64,000 bases of DNA from Pseudonocardia oroxyli (lineage in GTDB: Bacteria; Actinomycetota; Actinomycetes; Mycobacteriales; Pseudonocardiaceae): the NCBI RefSeq assembly GCF_900102195.1, contig NZ_FNBE01000001.1, forward strand, positions 310,001-374,000, written 5' to 3'. Positions 54,536-64,000 of this stretch are shown piece by piece (the stretch's first letter is position 1; every line of letters starts with the position of its first letter). A model generated the notes under the pieces. It saw only the letters and a list, made by a program, of their open reading frames with translations, was not told the origin of the DNA and did no database searches. The translations under genes and the position numbers were made by a program.

Positions 54536-55302
54536 CTGACCTCCACGTGGTCCGCGCGCAGCACGTCCTTGACCTCACCGATCCGCAGCTGTCCGAAGTG
54601 GAACACGCTCGCCGCGAGCACCGCGTCCGCCCCCGCGCGGATCGCGGGTGGGAAGTGCTCGAGCGCCCCCGCCCCGCCCGACGCGATCACCGGCACGTCC
54701 ACCACCCGGCGCACCTTCTCGATCAGCTCGAGGTCGAAGCCCGCGCGGGTGCCGTCGGCGTCCATCGAGTTGAGCAGGATCTCCCCCACGCCCAGCTCCT
54801 GGCCCCGCGCCGCCCACTCCACGGCGTCGATCCCGGTGCCCGTGCGGCCGCCGTGGGTGGTGACCTCGAAGGTCGACGGAGTCGGCGCGCCCTCCTTCAC
54901 CCGGCGCGCGTCCACGGACAGCACGATGCACTGCGAGCCGAACCGGCGCGCCATCTCGCCCAGCAGCTCCGGCCGGGCGATGGCCGCGGTGTTGACGGAC
55001 ACCTTGTCCGCGCCGGCGCGCAGCATCCGGTCGACGTCCTCCGGGGTGCGGATGCCGCCGCCGACGGTCAGCGGGATGAAGACCTGCTCGGCCGTGCGGC
55101 GCACCACGTCGATCATGGTCGCCCGCTCCCCCGACGACGCCGTGACGTCCAGGAACGTGAGCTCGTCCGCCCCCTCGGCGTCGTAGACGGCGGCCATCTC
55201 GACCGGGTCGCCCGCGTCTCGCAGCTCCTGGAAGTTGACGCCCTTCACGACCCGGCCCGCGTCGACGTCCAGGCAGGGGATGACGCGGACCGCGACGCCC
55301 AC
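54532..55302 (-). CDS. hisF: imidazole glycerol phosphate synthase, cyclase subunit
   Basis: HisF makes IGP and AICAR using ammonia from HisH. The 256-residue barrel has [18 protein letters not shown] with catalytic Asp, [19 protein letters not shown] with the second Asp, and the [13 protein letters not shown] phosphate site. Its GTG start overlaps the priA stop by one base. Confidence 0.96.
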   Translation of the reverse strand: MGVAVRVIPCLDVDAGRVVKGVNFQELRDAGDPVEMAAVYDAEGADELTFLDVTASSGERATMIDVVRRTAEQVFIPLTVGGGIRTPEDVDRMLRAGADKVSVNTAAIARPELLGEMARRFGSQCIVLSVDARRVKEGAPTPSTFEVTTHGGRTGTGIDAVEWAARGQELGVGEILLNSMDADGTRAGFDLELIEKVRRVVDVPVIASGGAGALEHFPPAIRAGADAVLAASVFHFGQLRIGEVKDVLRADHVEVR

Positions 55303-56027
55303 TAGCGCACCGCCGCGAGTGCCTCGGGCAGGGTGAACCGGCCCGCGTAGAGCGCCTTGCCGACGATCGAGCCTTCGATCACACCGGTCTCGGCGAGTGC
55401 GGTGAGGTCCTTGAGCTCGGAGATCCCGCCGGACGCGATGACCGGCGCCGGGGTCTTCGCCGCGACCTGCGTGAGCAGCTCGACGTTCGGGCCGGTCAGC
55501 GTGCCGTCCCGGGAGACGTCGGTGACGATGTAGCGGCTGACCCCGTCGCGGTCCATGCGCGCCAGGGTCTCCCAGAGGTCACCGCCGTCCTGGGTCCAGC
55601 CGCGGGCGGCGAGCCGGTGCTCGCCGCCGGAGATCTTCACGTCCAGCCCGACGGCGATCTTCTCGCCGTGCTCGGCGCACACCTTGGCGCACCAGGCGGG
55701 GTTCTCCAGCGCGGCGGTGCCGAGGTTCACCCGGGCGCAGCCGGTGGACAGGGCGCGGGCCAGCGACTCGTCGTCCCGGATGCCGCCGGAGAGCTCGACC
55801 TTCACGTCCAGCTCGCCGATGACCTCCGCGAGGAGGGCGGCGTTGGAGCCCTTGCCGAACGCGGCGTCGAGGTCGACGAGATGGATCCACTCCGCGCCGT
55901 CGCGCTGCCACTGGAGCGCGGCGTCCCGCGGCGCTCCGTACGAGGTCTCGGTACCGGCCTCGCCCTGGACCAGGCGCACGGCCTGCCCGTCGGCGACGTC
56001 CACAGCGGGAAGCAGCGTGAAACTCAC
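55302..56027 (-). CDS. priA: bifunctional HisA/TrpF isomerase PriA
   Basis: PriA isomerises both ProFAR (histidine) and phosphoribosyl anthranilate (tryptophan). The 241-residue barrel keeps the catalytic Asp10 and Asp174 (in TDVSRDGT) and the residues tied to dual activity: Arg18 in VRLVQGEAG and Arg142-Gly-Trp144 in [10 protein letters not shown]. These correspond to Arg19, Arg143 and Trp145 of the M. tuberculosis enzyme. No trpF is in the trp cluster, which supports the dual role. GTG 56027 has TAGGCT 6 nt upstream. It begins the priA-hisF-hisI unit. Confidence 0.92.
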   Translation of the reverse strand: MSFTLLPAVDVADGQAVRLVQGEAGTETSYGAPRDAALQWQRDGAEWIHLVDLDAAFGKGSNAALLAEVIGELDVKVELSGGIRDDESLARALSTGCARVNLGTAALENPAWCAKVCAEHGEKIAVGLDVKISGGEHRLAARGWTQDGGDLWETLARMDRDGVSRYIVTDVSRDGTLTGPNVELLTQVAAKTPAPVIASGGISELKDLTALAETGVIEGSIVGKALYAGRFTLPEALAAVR

Positions 56028-56033
56028 CGGTCG

Positions 56034-56039
56034 AGCCTA
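56034..56039 (-). promoter_or_regulatory. -10 hexamer TAGGCT, leaderless promoter of priA
   Basis: On the minus strand TAGGCT ends 6 nt before the GTG at 56027. Confidence 0.55.
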
Positions 56040-56050
56040 CCTGCGGGGCC

Positions 56051-56379
56051 TCGACGATCCGCGCGTGCCCAGCTCCCGCACCCGCGCGCGACGCCGACCG
56101 CGACGCCCTGTGCCGCGTCCTCGACAAGGCCTTCGAGGAGGGCCGGCTCGACGGGACCGAGCACCGCGACCGGACGGCGGCCGCGCTGCGGGCCCGCACC
56201 CTCGAAAGAACTGCGCGAGCTGGTCGACGACCTGCAGCTCACCGATCCCCCGAGGCTCAGCGAGCCCGCGCCGCCCCGTCCCCCGCGCGCACGGGCCCGC
56301 TGGGTTCAGCGAGTCCGGGTACCTCGAAGCCCCCGCGGACGGCACGCTCGTCTCGGTGCGATCGCACGAGGCGAGCTGA
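56051..56379 (+). pseudogene. DUF1707-domain gene remnant
   Basis: Plus-strand codons read RDADRDALCRVLDKAFEEGR, then LDGTEHRDRTAAALRART, then after one extra base KELRELVDDLQLTDPP. This is a DUF1707 domain, a short actinobacterial domain usually followed by membrane segments. At least two frameshifts break it and no membrane segment remains. It fills the 359-bp gap between priA and the next minus-strand gene and is transcribed against them. Confidence 0.65.
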
Positions 56380-56386
56380 CCGCAGG

Positions 56387-56695
56387 TCACTCGGAGGGCG
56401 GATCCTGCTGCTCGGCGGCGCGGGCCCGGGCCTTCGCCACGAGGTAGCCCACGATCGCCACGGCCACGACCACCGCGAGCAGGACCCAGCCCCACCAGGG
56501 CAGGTCGGCGAGCGCGGCGACGAGGATCGCGGCGAGCGCGGTGCCCACGGCCGCGCCCGCGGTGCTCGCGGTGGAGGCGCGCTTGCGGGTGCTCGCCCGC
56601 TTCCGCGTCCGGGGCTTCGCGGCCGGCTTCCTCCGCGCCGCGGGCTTCCGCTGCGCGGCGGGCTTGCGGGCCGCGGGCTGGATCGGGTCGGTCAC
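56387..56695 (-). CDS. Lys/Ala-rich small membrane protein coupled to hisH
   Basis: This 102-residue protein has an unusual N terminus of about 45 residues with [17 protein letters not shown], resembling histone-H1-like tails, then two hydrophobic segments (around [11 protein letters not shown] and [19 protein letters not shown]), and a charged end. GTG 56695 overlaps the hisH stop by 4 nt (GTGA). No family is recognised. The basic tail could bind nucleic acid or acidic lipid at the membrane; that is inference only. Confidence 0.65.
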   Translation of the reverse strand: MTDPIQPAARKPAAQRKPAARRKPAAKPRTRKRASTRKRASTASTAGAAVGTALAAILVAALADLPWWGWVLLAVVVAVAIVGYLVAKARARAAEQQDPPSE

Positions 56696-57327
56696 CCGAC
56701 GACGTCCCGCAGCCAGTTCTGCAGCAGCTGCGCCCCGGCGTCCCCGGACTTCTCGGGGTGGAACTGCGTGGCCGACAACGCCCCGTTCTCGACGCCCGCG
56801 ACGAAGTCCTCGCCGTGGTGCGCCCAGGTGACCAGCGGCGGCCGGATCGCGTGGGACTCCTCGAGCTCCCAGCGCCGCACGCCGAAGGAGTGCACGAAGT
56901 AGAAGCGGGTGTCCGCGTCCAGCCCGGCGAACAGGGTGCTGCCCGACGGGGCGCGCACGGTGTTCCAGCCCATGTGCGGCAACACGTCCGCCTTGATCCG
57001 CTCGACCGTGCCCGGCCACTCGCCGCAGCCGTCCGCCTCGACGCCGAACTCGACGCCGCGCTCGAACAGCACCTGCATCCCGACGCAGATCCCGAGCACC
57101 GGACGCCCCCCGGCCAGCCTGCGGCCGATGATCTGCGGTCCGCGGACGGCGTTCAGCCCCTCCATGCAGTGCGCGAACGCACCGACACCGGGGACGACCA
57201 GCCCGTCCGCATCGCACGCCGCATCGAAGTCCGAGGTGACGGTGACGTCCGCCCCCACCCGGCGCAGCGCGCGCTCGGCCGAGCGGAGGTTCCCCGACCC
57301 GTAGTCCAACACGACGATCCGCGACAC
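56692..57327 (-). CDS. hisH: imidazole glycerol phosphate synthase, glutaminase subunit
   Basis: HisH releases ammonia from glutamine for HisF. The 211-residue class I amidotransferase has DYGSGNLRS, the catalytic Cys81 in GICVGMQ, and the His-Glu pair in [12 protein letters not shown] 57327 follows TAGGCT by 4 nt. It is separated from hisB by a palindrome, so it may be its own transcript. Confidence 0.95.
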   Translation of the reverse strand: MSRIVVLDYGSGNLRSAERALRRVGADVTVTSDFDAACDADGLVVPGVGAFAHCMEGLNAVRGPQIIGRRLAGGRPVLGICVGMQVLFERGVEFGVEADGCGEWPGTVERIKADVLPHMGWNTVRAPSGSTLFAGLDADTRFYFVHSFGVRRWELEESHAIRPPLVTWAHHGEDFVAGVENGALSATQFHPEKSGDAGAQLLQNWLRDVVG

Positions 57328-57378
57328 ACCCCCAGCCTAAACCAGCCCGCCCCACCGATTCCGAACCACGACCCCACA

Positions 57379-57427
57379 CGCGAACGGCGCGCTCGCTCGC
57401 ACCGGGTGAGCCGACGCGCCGTTCGCG
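57379..57427. terminator. palindrome after hisB (GAACGGCGC family, copy 2)
   Basis: Arms starting CGCGAACGGCGCG and ending in its complement (57379-57391 and 57415-57427) pair perfectly for 13 bp and then imperfectly inwards. It starts 14 bp after the hisB stop and likely ends the hisDCB transcript. The arm sequence is shared with 35542-35586. Confidence 0.6.
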
Positions 57428-57440
57428 AGGAGGGGGCGGG

Positions 57441-60496
<3,056 letters not shown>

Positions 60497-60602
60497 CGTG
60501 GCGCCCCGACCCCGACCGCACCGTGGCGGCCCCGACGGCCCGAGTTGTCCACAGGTGCGCCCGGACCGGACCACACCGCTGCCCGCCTGAGACGATCGCC
60601 CC

Positions 60603-61745
60603 GTGCTCCCGATCGACGTCGCGCAGCGGCGGGCCCGGCTCACGGCGCGGCACCGGCTGAGCCCCGCGGCGCGGACCGACGACCTGTCCGCGCTGGTCGA
60701 CGACCTGGTGTGCCTGCACTCGACCGACCCCGTCAGCGTCTACCTCAGCGCCGCGGCCCGCATGGCCACCCCGGCCCTGGACCCGGTCGACCGGGCGCTC
60801 TACGAGGACCGCACCCTGCTGCGGCACCACGCCATGCGCCGCACGCTCTGGGTGTTCGGGCCCGCCCACGCACGGCTGGCGCACCATGCGGCGACGGTGG
60901 ACGTCGCGGCCGTGCAGCACCGGAACCTGGCCGGCCAGCTCGCCGCGGGCGGCTATCCCGCGGACACCTACGCGCGGGCGCGCGGCGAGATCCACGACCT
61001 CCTCGCGGCCGAGGGGCCGCTGCCCGCCCGCGAGGTGGGCCTGCGGCTGCCCCACCTCACCACCCCGGTCCCGATCGGGCCCGGCGAGTCCCCCCTGCAC
61101 AGCCGGGTGCTGCTCGTCATGGGCTTCGACGGCGAGGTCCTGCGGGCGCGCCCGACCGGCACCTGGATCAACGGGCAGTACCGGTGGGCCGCAGCGGACT
61201 CCTGGATCGCGGGCGGCGTGGGCGAGCCGCTGCCCAGGCGCACCGCGGCGGCCGGGCTCGCGCGGGCCTACCTGCGCGCGTTCGGGCCCGCCACCCGGGA
61301 CGACCTGAGGTGGTGGGCGGGCTGGACGGTCGCGACCACGACCGCCGCGCTCACCGACGTGGACGCCGTCGAGACCACCGCCGGGTACGTGCTCCCGGAC
61401 GACACCGAACCCGTTGCGCCGCAGCCCTCCGTCGCCCTGCTCCCCGGCCTCGACCCCACGACGATGGGCTGGAGGCGGCGCGACCACTACCTCGCCGACG
61501 AGCTCGTCCCCCACCTCTTCGACCGCAACGGCAACGGCGGCCCGACGATCTGGGTGGACGGGGCCGTCGTCGGCGGGTGGGCCCAGCGCCGGGACGGGAC
61601 GATCGCCACCCGGCTGCTCACCGACGTCGGATCCGAAGCGGCACACGAGGTCGAGTCCGCCGCCGGACGGCTGGAGGCCCTGCTCGGCGACGTCCGGTTC
61701 ACCGTCCGCTTCCCCGCCCCGATGCAGAAGGAGCTCCTGGCATGA
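60603..61745 (+). CDS. winged-helix protein of the AlkZ/YcaQ (HTH_42) family
   Basis: This 380-residue protein has the tandem winged-helix fold of AlkZ-type DNA glycosylases: [13 protein letters not shown] start, a central [25 protein letters not shown], and FRDH-like WRRRDHYL. Active AlkZ/YcaQ members use a Gln-x-Gln or Gln-x-Asp pair after the first helix. Here that site reads [14 protein letters not shown], with no such pair, so base-excision activity is doubtful or uses other residues. GTG 60603 has GACGAT 6 nt upstream. It is coupled to the next gene by ATGA. Confidence 0.8.
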   Translation: MLPIDVAQRRARLTARHRLSPAARTDDLSALVDDLVCLHSTDPVSVYLSAAARMATPALDPVDRALYEDRTLLRHHAMRRTLWVFGPAHARLAHHAATVDVAAVQHRNLAGQLAAGGYPADTYARARGEIHDLLAAEGPLPAREVGLRLPHLTTPVPIGPGESPLHSRVLLVMGFDGEVLRARPTGTWINGQYRWAAADSWIAGGVGEPLPRRTAAAGLARAYLRAFGPATRDDLRWWAGWTVATTTAALTDVDAVETTAGYVLPDDTEPVAPQPSVALLPGLDPTTMGWRRRDHYLADELVPHLFDRNGNGGPTIWVDGAVVGGWAQRRDGTIATRLLTDVGSEAAHEVESAAGRLEALLGDVRFTVRFPAPMQKELLA

Positions 61746-62140
61746 GTGACTGGTTCCTGGCCGCCGAGGACGCGGCGGAGGGCATCGCCGCGGGCGAGTT
61801 CGACGACCTCCCGCACCTCTCGATCCCCTTGCGCCGCACCGAGCTGGCCGCGCTGTACGCCGCGCTGACTGACACCGAGCCGGACGACCCGAGGGCCCCC
61901 GCCGGGCTGCTCGCCGTCGAGGCGGACGCCGGCGTGATCGTCACCCGGGTGCCCGCCGCGGCCCTCGAGGTCCTGGCGGAGATGACGCCCCGCACCGCCC
62001 CGCCGATCATGGCCCGCTGGTCGGCGGCCATCGGCCACGGCGAACCGGACGCCCTGGGCGAGCAGCTCTCCGAGCTCGCCGCCTTCGCCCGCGACGCCGC
62101 GGTGTCGGGTCGACCCGTCCTCCAGCTCGCGCCCTACTGA
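61742..62140 (+). CDS. hypothetical protein coupled to the AlkZ-like gene
   Basis: This 132-residue acidic soluble protein has no recognised motif. It is rich in Ala, Glu and Asp and reads mostly helical. ATG 61742 overlaps the preceding stop by 4 nt, so the two are made together. The remaining gap to the next gene (62141-62210) is short and featureless. Confidence 0.65.
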   Translation: MSDWFLAAEDAAEGIAAGEFDDLPHLSIPLRRTELAALYAALTDTEPDDPRAPAGLLAVEADAGVIVTRVPAAALEVLAEMTPRTAPPIMARWSAAIGHGEPDALGEQLSELAAFARDAAVSGRPVLQLAPY

Positions 62141-62210
62141 GGCCTCGTACCGAGATGAACCCCACCGCGGTTGATCCTGCTCCGCAGGGGGCCGAGGCTC
62201 ACCTCGGCGC

Positions 62211-62687
62211 TCACCTCGGTGCCGTCACCTGGGCGGCGAACGCGGCCGCCCGCTCCCGCAGACCCGCGCGCCGCTCCTCCACCGACAGGCCCGGCGCCGG
62301 GCGCAGCGCCGCCGTGGCCTTCTGGACCGTGATGTGCCGCGCGCAGCCCAGGTCGCTGCAGACGTAGGTGCCGACGCTGTCCCCGCCGCGCCCGCGCGGC
62401 GCGCTGAACAGCGAGGTACCGCCGGGACCGTGGGTGGTGCGGCACAAGGCGCACATCGCCGTGGCCCCCACCGGGTTGGCCGCCGCCCGCAGGGCGATCC
62501 CGACCGGCTCCACGTCCCCGGGGACGAGGAGCACGGCCTTGTCCGGGGCCTTGGCGTCCCGCCACCCGACGACGTCCGCGAGCGTGTCGAGGTCCAGGGC
62601 CCTTATCTCCGCGGGCAGGACCATCCGGGTCGCCTCGCCCTTGGTGCAGTTGGCCATCGCCGCCCGGATCCGCGTGTCGGTGCTCAC
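62211..62687 (-). CDS. FBP-domain (FusB-type, EF-G-binding) zinc protein
   Basis: This 158-residue protein begins with a helical part containing NCTKGEATRMVLP, then a treble-clef zinc site with CALC and CSDLGC. This matches the FBP C-terminal domain of proteins that bind elongation factor G. In staphylococci the related FusB rescues EF-G from fusidic acid; actinobacterial members have unknown targets. GTG 62687 has TACGGT 8 nt upstream. It is downstream of nadC on the same strand. Confidence 0.85.
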   Translation of the reverse strand: MSTDTRIRAAMANCTKGEATRMVLPAEIRALDLDTLADVVGWRDAKAPDKAVLLVPGDVEPVGIALRAAANPVGATAMCALCRTTHGPGGTSLFSAPRGRGGDSVGTYVCSDLGCARHITVQKATAALRPAPGLSVEERRAGLRERAAAFAAQVTAPR

Positions 62688-62695
62688 GGGTGTCC

Positions 62696-62701
62696 ACCGT
62701 A
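62696..62701 (-). promoter_or_regulatory. -10 hexamer TACGGT, leaderless promoter of the FBP gene
   Basis: On the minus strand TACGGT ends 8 nt before the GTG at 62687. Confidence 0.5.
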
Positions 62702-62720
62702 CGACGACGGCGCCACCGGT

Positions 62721-63599
62721 TTAGAGATCGAGCCCGAGGTCCAGGGCCGTGACCGAATGGGTCAGGGCCCCCACCGAGAGGAAGTCCACGCCCGTCTCCG
62801 CGTACTCCCGCGCGTTCGCCAGGACGAGCCCACCGCTGGACTCGAGCAGCGTGGCCGCGGATCCCCTGCGCCGCACCGCCTCCGCGGTCTGCGCCGGGGT
62901 GAGGTTATCCAGCAGGACGAGCTCGGCGCCCAGCGCGAGCACCTCGTCGAGCTGCTCCAGCGAGTCCACCTCGACCTCGCAGGGCAGCTCCGGCGCGTGC
63001 CGGCGCGCAGCCTCCAGGGCGGCGCCGACCGAGCCCGCGGCCGCGACGTGGTTGTCCTTGATCAGGACGGCGTCCCCGAGGCCGAGCCGGTGGTTCACCC
63101 CGCCCCCGCAGCGCACCGCGTACTTCTCGAGCAGCCGCAGGCCGGGCAGGGTCTTGCGGGTGTCGCGGATGCGCGCGGGCGTACCCGCCACCGCGTCCAC
63201 CCACTGCGCGGTCGCGGTCGCGACGCCGGACAGGTGACACAGCAGGTTCAGCGCCGTGCGCTCGGCGGTGAGCAGCGCCCGCACCGGCGCCTCGACGACG
63301 AGCGCCGGCTCCCCCGGGACCAGCCGCGACCCGTCGGACAGCTCACTGACCAGCGTGTACTCCGGCACCACGAGATCCAGGACGGCCCGGGCCACCGGGA
63401 TCCCCGCGAGCACCCCTGCCGCGCGCGGGGTGAAGGACCCCACGGCGACGGCGTCCGCGGGCACGGTCGCCGCCGTCGTCGCGTCGGGGCCGTAGCGCAG
63501 GTCCTCGTCGAGCGCGGTCCGCACCACGCGGGCCAGGTCCTCGGGGTCCGGCACGCCGATCTCGGTCGCGCCGCCCACCCCGGCGGCGAGCGCGGTCAT
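62721..63599 (-). CDS. nadC: nicotinate-nucleotide pyrophosphorylase (carboxylating)
   Basis: NadC turns quinolinate and PRPP into nicotinate mononucleotide. The 292 residues have ALLTAERTALNLLCHLSG, RDTRKTLPGLRLLEKYAV with catalytic Arg/Lys, GGGVNHRLGLGDAVLIKDNH, and VEVDSLEQL. ATG 63599 overlaps the nadB stop by 4 nt, as expected of a nadB-nadC operon. Confidence 0.96.
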   Translation of the reverse strand: MTALAAGVGGATEIGVPDPEDLARVVRTALDEDLRYGPDATTAATVPADAVAVGSFTPRAAGVLAGIPVARAVLDLVVPEYTLVSELSDGSRLVPGEPALVVEAPVRALLTAERTALNLLCHLSGVATATAQWVDAVAGTPARIRDTRKTLPGLRLLEKYAVRCGGGVNHRLGLGDAVLIKDNHVAAAGSVGAALEAARRHAPELPCEVEVDSLEQLDEVLALGAELVLLDNLTPAQTAEAVRRRGSAATLLESSGGLVLANAREYAETGVDFLSVGALTHSVTALDLGLDL

Positions 63600-64000
63600 G
63601 CCGCCACCGCCTCGGCCGCCACGACGGGGCGACCCGCCGCGTCCAACCTGATCTCCAGGGAGGCCCGCTGGTAGACGTCGTCCCGCGCGGGGAAGTCGGT
63701 GCGCACGTGGCAGCCCCGGCTCTCCCGGCGCGTGCCGGCCGCCGCGAGGACCGCCTGCGCGAGCAGGGTCAGCGCCGCGTCCTCCACGCCCGTCCGGTCG
63801 AGCGGGGTGGCGAGCAGCGTGGCCCGCTCCACGACGTCCGACGCCGTGGCCAGGCCCCCCGCGTCCCGCCCGATGGCGGCGAACGCGCTCATCGCGCGCT
63901 GCACCACCCCCCGGTCCGCGACCCCCACCGCGGGCGCGGCCCCGACGAGCGCGCCACCCCGCGGCAGGTCCCGGTCCGCCAGCACCGCACGGACCACCCG
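63596..64000 (-). CDS. nadB: L-aspartate oxidase, C-terminal part (runs off the window)
   Basis: Only the last 134 residues or so are present. They are the C-terminal helical domain of NadB, with the conserved RRESRGCHVRTDFP motif. NadB oxidises aspartate to iminoaspartate for NAD synthesis. The FAD domain lies beyond 64000. Confidence 0.9.
   Translation of the reverse strand, partial: RVVRAVLADRDLPRGGALVGAAPAVGVADRGVVQRAMSAFAAIGRDAGGLATASDVVERATLLATPLDRTGVEDAALTLLAQAVLAAAGTRRESRGCHVRTDFPARDDVYQRASLEIRLDAAGRPVVAAEAVAA

Overview
The window is chromosomal DNA from a very GC-rich actinobacterium. The likely family is Pseudonocardiaceae (a Pseudonocardia-like genome). This is inferred from the base composition, the frequent GTG starts, the coproporphyrin heme branch (HemQ), a PriA-type HisA, DUF3000 and TIGR02234-type Trp proteins, and SugABC/TreXYZ-style trehalose genes. 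Most of it is core metabolism. No rRNA, tRNA, prophage, insertion sequence or CRISPR array was seen.

Layout. 1-1.1 kb: end of an Asp23/AmaP-type envelope operon. 1.2-3.5 kb: a short-chain dehydrogenase and a lipoprotein with an alpha/beta-hydrolase fold that has lost its catalytic residues. 3.5-7.2 kb (minus): a four-gene glycine-betaine/osmoprotectant ABC importer with a tandemly duplicated mini-ORF at one junction. 7.5-9.5 kb: a Cys/His-rich small protein, a LigD-type polymerase domain, a small membrane protein and MsrB. 9.5-12.9 kb (minus): hemQ, hemY, hemE. 12.9-15.8 kb: DUF3000, an orphan response regulator, an RNase D. 15.9-18.4 kb (minus): two paralogous flavin monooxygenases. 18.6-23.4 kb: a small polysaccharide locus (UDP-glucose dehydrogenase, flippase, TupA-like ATP-grasp, glycosyltransferase). 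23.4-28.2 kb (minus): HIT protein and histidine phosphatase, then dxs translationally coupled to a two-component system. 28.3-35.5 kb: glycogen-to-trehalose genes glgX(treX)-treY and treZ, split by a MarR gene and a dead AraC gene. They are followed by the ruins of a sugar ABC importer. 36-44 kb: mdh, membrane proteins, a CoA-binding protein, metY, pyk, VanZ-like, DUF2461 and lgt. 44.1-49.3 kb (minus): trpE, a Trp-associated membrane protein, trpC, trpB, trpA. 49.3-54.1 kb: a TetR regulator, a SWIM/SNF2 helicase, an MpaB-like oxygenase. 54.2-60.5 kb (minus): hisD-hisC-hisB, hisH and priA-hisF-hisI. 60.6-64 kb: an AlkZ-type winged-helix protein, a hypothetical protein, an FBP-domain protein, nadC and the end of nadB.

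How the parts connect. The trp genes here include no trpF and the his genes use a PriA with the bifunctional residue set, so one enzyme probably serves both pathways. GlgX, TreY and TreZ together convert glycogen to trehalose; the adjoining dead importer suggests loss of a sugar or trehalose uptake system. HemE, HemY and HemQ are consecutive steps of the coproporphyrin-dependent heme route.

Expression grammar. At least eighteen genes have a TANNNT hexamer 6-9 nt before the start codon, as expected for leaderless mRNAs. This pattern corrects the starts of dxs and lgt. About seventeen gene junctions use a 4-nt RTGA overlap. The most unusual non-coding features are an eight-copy, mixed-orientation 24-bp repeat array between trpA and lgt, several families of long perfect palindromes at gene ends, three tandem 11-bp repeats before the UDP-glucose dehydrogenase gene, and the 38-bp mini-ORF duplication.
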